Shown: piece by piece, positions 58,494 through 64,000 of the stretch
Layout: every line of letters begins with the position of its first letter
Numbering within the stretch: the stretch's first letter is position 1
Assembly (NCBI GenBank): GCA_020638695.1
Contig: JACKIB010000011.1
Span: forward strand, 121,992-185,991
Length of the DNA stretch: 64,000 bases
Reading direction: 5' to 3'
From: Planctomycetota bacterium
GTDB lineage: Bacteria; Planctomycetota; UBA1135; UBA2386
The notes under the pieces: generated by a model
The model's input: only the letters and a program-made list of their open reading frames with translations
Databases searched by the model: none
What the model was told of the DNA's origin: nothing
Position numbers and translations under genes: made by a program

Positions 58494-61463
58494 ATGTTCG
58501 AGATGTCCGGTAGGGTTCCTCCACCCATGCCCCCGCAGAAGACTCAGGACTCGCAGCTTGCCGCGGACTGGCTGGCCTACCGGGACCGAGGTGATGCCGA
58601 AGCCCTGGCGCGCGTGTTCGACCACACCGCCCCGCGGTTGATGCTCGTCGCGATGCACCTGGTGCGCGACCAAGACCAGGCGGAGGACGTCCTGCAAGCG
58701 ACCTTCCTCGCGGCGATGAAGAGCAAGGACACCTACTCGGGGGACGGGCCGCTCCTCGCGTGGCTGACCCGGATCCTGACCAACCGTGCGACCGACCTGT
58801 TCCGCGCGACACGCCGTGCGCGCATCGAGCGCGGGGACGCACCCGAACCGGCGGTCGATTCCGACCCGTCCGCAATGGCGATGTCGCGGGAGACGGTGCA
58901 GCAGATCACGGCGGCGATCGACACGATGCAGGGCCCGCTGCGGCGGGTGCTCATGCTGCGGTTGGTGCACGGCCTGCGCACGATCGAGATCGCGCGGGCC
59001 ACGGGGCATTCGACCGATACGGTCCGGTCGCAGCTGAGTCGAGCGATGAAGGCGCTACGCGAGCGGCTGCCGACTTCCGTCGTCGTGCCGGGCGCGATCG
59101 CGGCACTCACCCCGGACTGCTTGGCGAGCGTCCGGAGCAACGTGGTGGCGGCGGCGGGTGGCAGTCCACCCGTGGTCCCGAGCACCGGCGCATCACGCCT
59201 CAAGCTGTGGGCCATCGCCGGCACCGCGTGCCTCGCCGGTTTGACGGTCTGGGCGCTCCAGTCGTCGCCGTCCGTTCCGGTCACGCCGCCGGGAACGACC
59301 GCAGGACCGATCGTCACGAGCGTCGGCGCCACAGCTCCGATCCGCCGCATCCCCACGCAAGCCGACACCCCCACGAAACCCGACAAGCCCCCCCCGGACG
59401 CGTTCGTCTGGCGCGTCGTCTACACCGACGGCACGCCGGCTGTGGGGATCACGGTGTCCGCCGGCGGCGTACTCGCCAACCTCGAGGGTCGCCCCCAACC
59501 GTCGTTCGTGACCGACTCGAATGGACGAGTGGACACCGACAAACTGCCCCCCGGACGCTATTGGCTGCAGAGGGGCGCAGGCGAGAGCGTCCTGGCAGAG
59601 ACCGGCAGGGATGCGGTGCTGAAGGTCGACCACGGGTTCGAGGTTCGCGGCCGCGTGGTCGACGCCGAGGACCGCCCCGTTCCCGCGGCACAGGTGTGGA
59701 TGTCGTTCAACCAGACCGGACTGGAAGGACGCGTCGTCGCGCAGACCGACTTCACTGGGTCGTTTCGAATCCCCGGCGGGGCACCGGGGTTGTTCGTGAT
59801 GGCGCGGGACGAAGCCCACGCGTGGTCCGCGCGCTACAAGCTGGAGAAGTCACGACTCGCGGCGGTCGGTCTGGCGATCCGCCTGCTGTCCGCCCCATCG
59901 CGGATCCACGGCGTAGTGCGAGACGACCGCGGTAGCCCCGTCGTCGGGGTCAATGTCCTGGCGATGCGGATGAGTGACACGATCTCCGGCCTGAACCCCG
60001 ATGGCCCACACACGCGTGTCGCCAGCCCGACCAAGGTCGAGACCGACGCCAACGGCGAATACGAGATCCTCGACCAATCGCCCGGGGTGTACGTGCTCGA
60101 GGTGGGCAGGACCCCTGGCGGGTTTGCCGCACAGCAGCTGCGAATCGAGGTTGCGACGGGCGGAGTGCGGCGCGACATCACCCTGGCCAGGGGTTGGACG
60201 CTCACCGGAGTGGTTCAGGACAAGACCGGGCGCCCCCTACCGGGCGCGGCGGTCGAGGTCTGGGATGGCCCCCTCACCAGCTACTGGGAGCGCACCGACG
60301 CATCCGGCCGATTCGAGCTCTCGTGCGTGACAGCAGGTGAAATCACGGTCCGAGCCAGCGTCCCGGGACAAGGTCAGGCATCCGCCAAGGTCTCGGGCAG
60401 CCCCCTCGAGTCGAAACACTGCGTCTTGGTACCCGACCCCGGGACGTTCGTCCGCGGTCGACTGGTCGACGAATCCGGGACGCCGATCGCGAATTGGATC
60501 GTCGTCGTCCAACCGCTGGAGCGCCTGCGCCAAACCCACGATTCCGGGATCGCGCTCAGTGATGCCGAAGGGCGCTTCCTGGTCGCGAACCTCGCAGCGA
60601 CGCAGCTCTACGGGATCAGCTGCCAACCCAGGTGGTTGGGACCCCGTCACTTCGCCCGACTGTTCCGCGCAAGTGGGCTGGGTGAGTTCGGCGATATCGT
60701 GATCCGGCGGGATCACGCACCGACCGCCCGCGTGATCGGGCGATTCCTGAAGCGCGACGGCACTCCGCTGCGCGGAGCCCGGGTAGGCCTGCTCTCCGGC
60801 GTCGACGGCAGCGAGAAGACCACCTTCGTCGACCCGAAGACCGGCGAGTTCGAGCTACGCGAGTGTGAAGCCGGGACCTTCCAGGTCACGCTCGACGCAC
60901 CGCCGCTACCGAGGGTAGGTGTGGTGATCGTCGAGCTACGAGCCGACAAGCTGGTGAACCTCGGGACCAGGAGGATCTCTGGTCCGAGTACTGTGGTCGT
61001 CCACCTGCCCGAGGGTCCGGATCCGCAGTGGATGGCCTTCTTGTTGGACGTCGCGACCAGTCAGGCGCGCTCATTGAAGCTCCGAAACGGCCGCTTCGAA
61101 GCGCCGGTCGATGGGCGGAAGTACGTCGTGCACGTGGGCAGCGCGAAGCACGCGCAGGAGACGATCGAGATCGAGGCCAAGATCCCCGAGCAGACGCACG
61201 ACCTGCGCCCGGTGTTCCGCAAGGGGACGACGGTCGAGCTCGCCCTCGACTTCGAGTCTGCACCGCACCACTTCGATGTGAGGATCGTGGACAGAGCGAA
61301 CAAGCAGGTGTTCCTCTGGGCCCAGGTCGGGTCCGTGCCGAGCCTGCGGTTCGCCTGTGCGCCCGGAGACTACGTCATGCACATCCGTTCGAGTTCGGGA
61401 CGGCGCCTCTCGCAACCGCTGTCCGTCGGCTCCGAGACCGTCAAGGTGTCGATCAAGATCTGA
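58494..61463 (+). CDS. ECF sigma factor fused to a membrane helix and carboxypeptidase-regulatory-like domains
   Basis: 989 residues, intact. Residues ~15-200 are a complete ECF sigma factor: LMLVAMHLVRDQDQAEDVLQ with region 2, LLAWLTRILTNRATDLFR, and region 4 in RRVLMLRLVHGLRTIEIARA with TDTVRSQLSRAMKALRERLP. One hydrophobic helix (~237-256, LWAIAGTACLAGLTVWAL) follows, then a Pro/Thr linker. The remaining ~700 residues hold at least five beta domains with the carboxypeptidase-regulatory pattern (FEVRGRVVDAEDRPVPAAQV, IHGVVRDDRGSPVVGVNVLA, LTGVVQDKTGRPLPGAAVEV, FVRGRLVDESGTPIANWIVV). The layout suggests a sigma factor tethered to the membrane with an outside sensor. ATG 58494 used; ATG 58527 (MPPQKTQDSQ) is also possible. 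Confidence 0.85.
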   Translation: MFEMSGRVPPPMPPQKTQDSQLAADWLAYRDRGDAEALARVFDHTAPRLMLVAMHLVRDQDQAEDVLQATFLAAMKSKDTYSGDGPLLAWLTRILTNRATDLFRATRRARIERGDAPEPAVDSDPSAMAMSRETVQQITAAIDTMQGPLRRVLMLRLVHGLRTIEIARATGHSTDTVRSQLSRAMKALRERLPTSVVVPGAIAALTPDCLASVRSNVVAAAGGSPPVVPSTGASRLKLWAIAGTACLAGLTVWALQSSPSVPVTPPGTTAGPIVTSVGATAPIRRIPTQADTPTKPDKPPPDAFVWRVVYTDGTPAVGITVSAGGVLANLEGRPQPSFVTDSNGRVDTDKLPPGRYWLQRGAGESVLAETGRDAVLKVDHGFEVRGRVVDAEDRPVPAAQVWMSFNQTGLEGRVVAQTDFTGSFRIPGGAPGLFVMARDEAHAWSARYKLEKSRLAAVGLAIRLLSAPSRIHGVVRDDRGSPVVGVNVLAMRMSDTISGLNPDGPHTRVASPTKVETDANGEYEILDQSPGVYVLEVGRTPGGFAAQQLRIEVATGGVRRDITLARGWTLTGVVQDKTGRPLPGAAVEVWDGPLTSYWERTDASGRFELSCVTAGEITVRASVPGQGQASAKVSGSPLESKHCVLVPDPGTFVRGRLVDESGTPIANWIVVVQPLERLRQTHDSGIALSDAEGRFLVANLAATQLYGISCQPRWLGPRHFARLFRASGLGEFGDIVIRRDHAPTARVIGRFLKRDGTPLRGARVGLLSGVDGSEKTTFVDPKTGEFELRECEAGTFQVTLDAPPLPRVGVVIVELRADKLVNLGTRRISGPSTVVVHLPEGPDPQWMAFLLDVATSQARSLKLRNGRFEAPVDGRKYVVHVGSAKHAQETIEIEAKIPEQTHDLRPVFRKGTTVELALDFESAPHHFDVRIVDRANKQVFLWAQVGSVPSLRFACAPGDYVMHIRSSSGRRLSQPLSVGSETVKVSIKI

Positions 61464-61738
61464 GCCGGCGGCCAGCGCGGCTTGGTTCAGCCGCTCCTGG
61501 GAAGCCTCGAATCGGGCAGCTGACCGCCCGTGAAACAAGCCACACGACGGACGTCGTGCCGCACGGAAGATCGGCGCCCAGGTCCGACCGGGAGCGCCGA
61601 ACCGCGATTCGCGGTCGGTTCTGTCGAAGCCGCGCGGTCGCGGGACTCGAAGGCCTGAATGCGCTGTGGTCCGACCGCGCTGCATCGCTATCCTCCCCCG
61701 GATTCGACGCACCTTCACCCACACCCGAGCGCGCCCAC

Positions 61739-62233
61739 ATGACCGAGATCAAGTTCAAGGGGAATCCCATCCACACCTCCGGGTCGCTGCCTTCCGTCGG
61801 CACGACCGCAAAGGACTTCGCGCTCGTGGCGATGGATCTGTCCGAGGCGCGCCTGAGCAGCTTCGGAAGCAAGAAGAAGGTCCTCAACATCTTCCCGAGC
61901 GTCGACACCGGCGTCTGCGCGCTGTCGCTCAAGACCTTCTACAAGAAGCTGCAGGGTCGTGACGACGTCGCGGTGTTGAACGTCTCGGCGGACCTCCCGT
62001 TCGCGTTCAAGCGCTTCTGCGGTGCCGAAGGTGTCGAGAATGCCGTGGCGCTCAGCACCTTCCGCTCGGATTTCGCGGACGCGTGGGGCGTGAAGATGAT
62101 CGATGGCCCGCTGGCCGGCCTGTGCTCGCGCGCCATCGTCGTGCTGAACGGCAACAACCAGGTCGTGCACACCGAGCAGGTGCCCGAGATCGCCCAGGAG
62201 CCGGACTACGCGGCCGCGATCGCCCACTTGTAG
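61739..62233 (+). CDS. tpx: Thiol peroxidase (atypical 2-Cys peroxiredoxin)
   Basis: 164 residues, intact from ATG 61739. The peroxidatic cysteine is C60 in FPSVDTGVCALSLKTFYK and the resolving cysteine C94 in FKRFCGAEGVEN, the same spacing as in E. coli Tpx. The N-terminus FKGNPIHTSGSLPSVGTTAK and the C-terminal VLNGNNQVVHTEQVPEIAQE are typical. It reduces hydrogen and alkyl peroxides with thioredoxin. Length normal. The 275 bases upstream (61464-61738) hold no other gene I can see. Confidence 0.97.
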   Translation: MTEIKFKGNPIHTSGSLPSVGTTAKDFALVAMDLSEARLSSFGSKKKVLNIFPSVDTGVCALSLKTFYKKLQGRDDVAVLNVSADLPFAFKRFCGAEGVENAVALSTFRSDFADAWGVKMIDGPLAGLCSRAIVVLNGNNQVVHTEQVPEIAQEPDYAAAIAHL

Positions 62234-62369
62234 CATCTCGGCAAAGGGGCGCCGAAGCAGTGGGCCGGGCGCTACGCAGGGGCGGGTCCATGCCCGCCGG
62301 GAGTGCGGGTGACCTCGCGCGCAGGCAAGTTCCGCCCCACGCGAAGCACCTCGGACTATCCTGCGGTCG

Positions 62370-63737
62370 ATGTGGCACTCCCCTGATTCTCGCGCGCTAG
62401 TCCCTTCTGGAGTGGCGACCACCCTGCTCCTCGGCGCGACACTCTTCGCGCAGGCCCCGACCCAGCTGCCAATTGCTGCACGGATCGACGCCTACATCGA
62501 TGCTCGATTCGATGCTCCCAAGGGCGCGACGGCCGCACTACTTGCAGAGCTCGCGGGCGCCGGGATCAAGACGCCGTCGCAACTCGAGGCGCTCCTGCGC
62601 GCGCCGCGCCACGCGTACCCACCGGCCGACGCGCTGATCGGCCGCACGACCGTCCACAGAGTCACCTGTCTGCACGTCGACTACTCGTCGAAGTACCACC
62701 TCTACGTGCCTTCCAAGTACGAGCCCGGCAAACCCACACCACTGGTCGTCGTCGGCCACGGCGGCAACTCGTCGATGTCGCCGCAGCGCGCTGAGCGGGT
62801 CGCGGCGATGTACCTCCGCGCGTACGCACCGATCCTCAGCAAGGAGATCGGTGCGATCGTGGTCGCACCCCACACCTCGCGCGGCTGGGGCCAGATCGGC
62901 AATTCGCTGCTGCTGTCGACGATCTCCGCGGTGCAGCGGCAGCTGAACGTCGACCCGGACCGCATCTACCTTACCGGCCAATCCATGGGCGGCCACATGG
63001 CGTTCCGCGCCGCACTGACTCTCGGCGATCGCTTCGGTGCCGTCTCACCACACAGCGGCGGTTACGACTTCGTCGCCCGGCACGACATCGCCAACTTGTC
63101 GACGGTCCCGGGATACGTGACGTGGGGCAAGACCGAGCCCTACGGCATCAACAAGGACAGCCGCACCAACGCGGCCTGGAGCAAGTCACACGGCCTCGAC
63201 TGGGTGTGGGTCGAGAAGCCGGGTGGGCACGAGATCTACGCCGACGAACTCGACGACGTCGGGCGCTTCTTCGCCGCGCGCCCGCGCAATCTCTACCGCA
63301 ACCGGATCTACCTGCGAGCCGGCGGAGCGATGAAGTTCGTGAACACCTGGAAGATCAAGGGGTGGCCGGAGCACACGGTCCACCACCAGACCAAACCGCT
63401 GCGCTGGAACCTGCGCCACTGGCTCGAGGTCACACCGCGACCCGATCACAAGGAGCCGCTCACCGTGCTTGCCAAATACACCGGTGACAACGAGTTCGTC
63501 GTGGAGTCCGACCAAGTGCGCGAACTGTGCGTGCACTTGCACCCGAAGATGGGCGTCGACCTGGCGCGGCCGGTGCGCGTGGTGGTCAACGGCAAGGAGC
63601 GCTTCCGCGGCAAGATCGAGCCGGATCTCGCCGGAATGCTCGAGTTGGTGCGCGAATTCGATGACCGCGGTCGGGTGTTCTGGGGGAGGGTTCGCGTAGC
63701 GGTGGACGACGACCGGAAGGTGGAGGGGTTCCGGTAG
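62370..63737 (+). CDS. Secreted alpha/beta-hydrolase, esterase/PHB-depolymerase-like
   Basis: 455 residues, intact, ATG 62370. Signal peptide ATTLLLGATLFAQ. The hydrolase domain (~residues 90-310) has the oxyanion segment VVVGHGGNSSMSPQR, the nucleophile S205 in GQSMGGH, and the likely catalytic histidine H287 in EKPGGHEIYADEL. This is the pattern of secreted feruloyl esterase/PHB-depolymerase-like and prolyl-oligopeptidase-like enzymes. The C-terminal ~140 residues (IKGWPEHTVHHQTKPLRWNL, ELCVHLHPKMGVDLARPVRV) form a separate beta domain. Natural substrate unknown. The hairpin GGCGGG/CCCGCC at 62281-62298 lies in the gap after tpx. Confidence 0.75.
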   Translation: MWHSPDSRALVPSGVATTLLLGATLFAQAPTQLPIAARIDAYIDARFDAPKGATAALLAELAGAGIKTPSQLEALLRAPRHAYPPADALIGRTTVHRVTCLHVDYSSKYHLYVPSKYEPGKPTPLVVVGHGGNSSMSPQRAERVAAMYLRAYAPILSKEIGAIVVAPHTSRGWGQIGNSLLLSTISAVQRQLNVDPDRIYLTGQSMGGHMAFRAALTLGDRFGAVSPHSGGYDFVARHDIANLSTVPGYVTWGKTEPYGINKDSRTNAAWSKSHGLDWVWVEKPGGHEIYADELDDVGRFFAARPRNLYRNRIYLRAGGAMKFVNTWKIKGWPEHTVHHQTKPLRWNLRHWLEVTPRPDHKEPLTVLAKYTGDNEFVVESDQVRELCVHLHPKMGVDLARPVRVVVNGKERFRGKIEPDLAGMLELVREFDDRGRVFWGRVRVAVDDDRKVEGFR

Positions 63738-63855
63738 CGGCGGGGCGGGCGGTCGCGGACTCTCGATGTAGCTGCGCATGGCCCCCGCGCACCTGCCGCG
63801 GGCCGTGGCTGCGTGAGCACGATCGACGCGACCGGGGACGAGAGGGTCGTTCGTC

Positions 63856-64000
63856 TCACGGAAGCAGCGGCTCGCTCGCGATGTCGCATCGATACCACAT
63901 CTGCACGGCGACCACGATCTCGACGATGGCACCCGCGGCCGTGTCCAGTCCCAATCGTGGAGTGTGTCGAGCATCCAAGGCAGCACCGAGACGACGGACT
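63856..64000 (-). CDS. C-terminal fragment of a hypothetical protein (cut by window end; frame uncertain)
   Basis: On the minus strand the last ~45 codons before a TGA (63856-63858) read WMLDTLHD, then after one likely base error LGLDTAAGAIVEIVVAVQMW and YRCDIASEPLLP. The codon pattern looks coding but the fragment is too short to assign. The start lies beyond the window. Confidence 0.35.
   Translation of the reverse strand, partial: VRRLGAALDARHTPRLGLDTAAGAIVEIVVAVQMWYRCDIASEPLLP

Overview
This is a GC-rich window from a Gram-negative (diderm) bacterium. An outer-membrane assembly pair (TamB and an Omp85 protein) and heptose genes (hddA, gmhB) show an outer membrane with heptose-containing glycans. 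An ECF sigma factor fused to a membrane helix and carboxypeptidase-regulatory-like domains, many secreted proteins with long family-less domains, and DUF4350-like membrane proteins all suggest a planctomycete-like organism; that placement is an inference from gene content. About half of the genes are broken by single-base insertions or deletions, mostly in G/C runs, while several of the longest genes (24588-29929, 49837-51951, 52154-54642, 55427-57079, 58494-61463) are open end to end. The breaks fall inside otherwise well conserved domains, so I treat them as probable sequence errors: these loci are listed as CDS and the breaks are described.

Layout. 1-4750: tamB end, Omp85 protein, YgiQ-type radical SAM protein. 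5331-9646: tightly overlapping M1 aminopeptidase, LapA-like and M17 aminopeptidase genes. 9692-14756 (minus): WapI-like protein, a GT-C-type membrane protein, hddA, gmhB, rnd. 15094-20787: SGNH esterase, polyprenol-phosphate mannose synthase, GT87 transferase, TPR protein. 20825-24207: MoaD/MoaE, a serine hydrolase and a secreted DUF4350-like protein. 24588-30618: three overlapping genes, two large paralogous membrane proteins with exosortase-like and DUF4350-like parts plus a lipoprotein. 31157-32075: a secreted protein made of 39 cysteine heptads. 32166-35049 (minus): TIGR03545/TIGR03546-type pair and an EamA transporter. 35365-37523 (minus): an apparently interrupted tRNA-Arg(CCU) downstream of an ArgRS-like gene. 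37724-44381: a chorismate block with DAHP synthase on one strand and, facing away, a prephenate-decarboxylase/dehydratase-like gene, aminodeoxychorismate synthase subunits, class IV aminotransferase, GNAT, HDAC-like deacetylase and chorismate mutase in an overlapping run. 45190-54642: GH9 enzyme, two membrane glycosyltransferase-like proteins, a long coiled-coil secreted protein. 55427-63737: haem peroxidase, ECF sigma factor, the fused sigma factor, thiol peroxidase, esterase.

Between genes lie two families of about 160-180 bp imperfect palindromes. Family A has perfect 17-bp terminal inverted repeats; family B has ends that match each other copy by copy. Both are bounded by CTAG or CTGG/CCAG tetranucleotides, often sit side by side, and family A often abuts stop codons. 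A third family (C) has two copies. No transposase gene is present.

The strongest candidates for something undescribed are the cysteine-heptad protein (31157-32075), the A/B hairpin elements, the interrupted tRNA beside the divergent ArgRS-like gene, and the chorismate-derived arylamine-like gene block.
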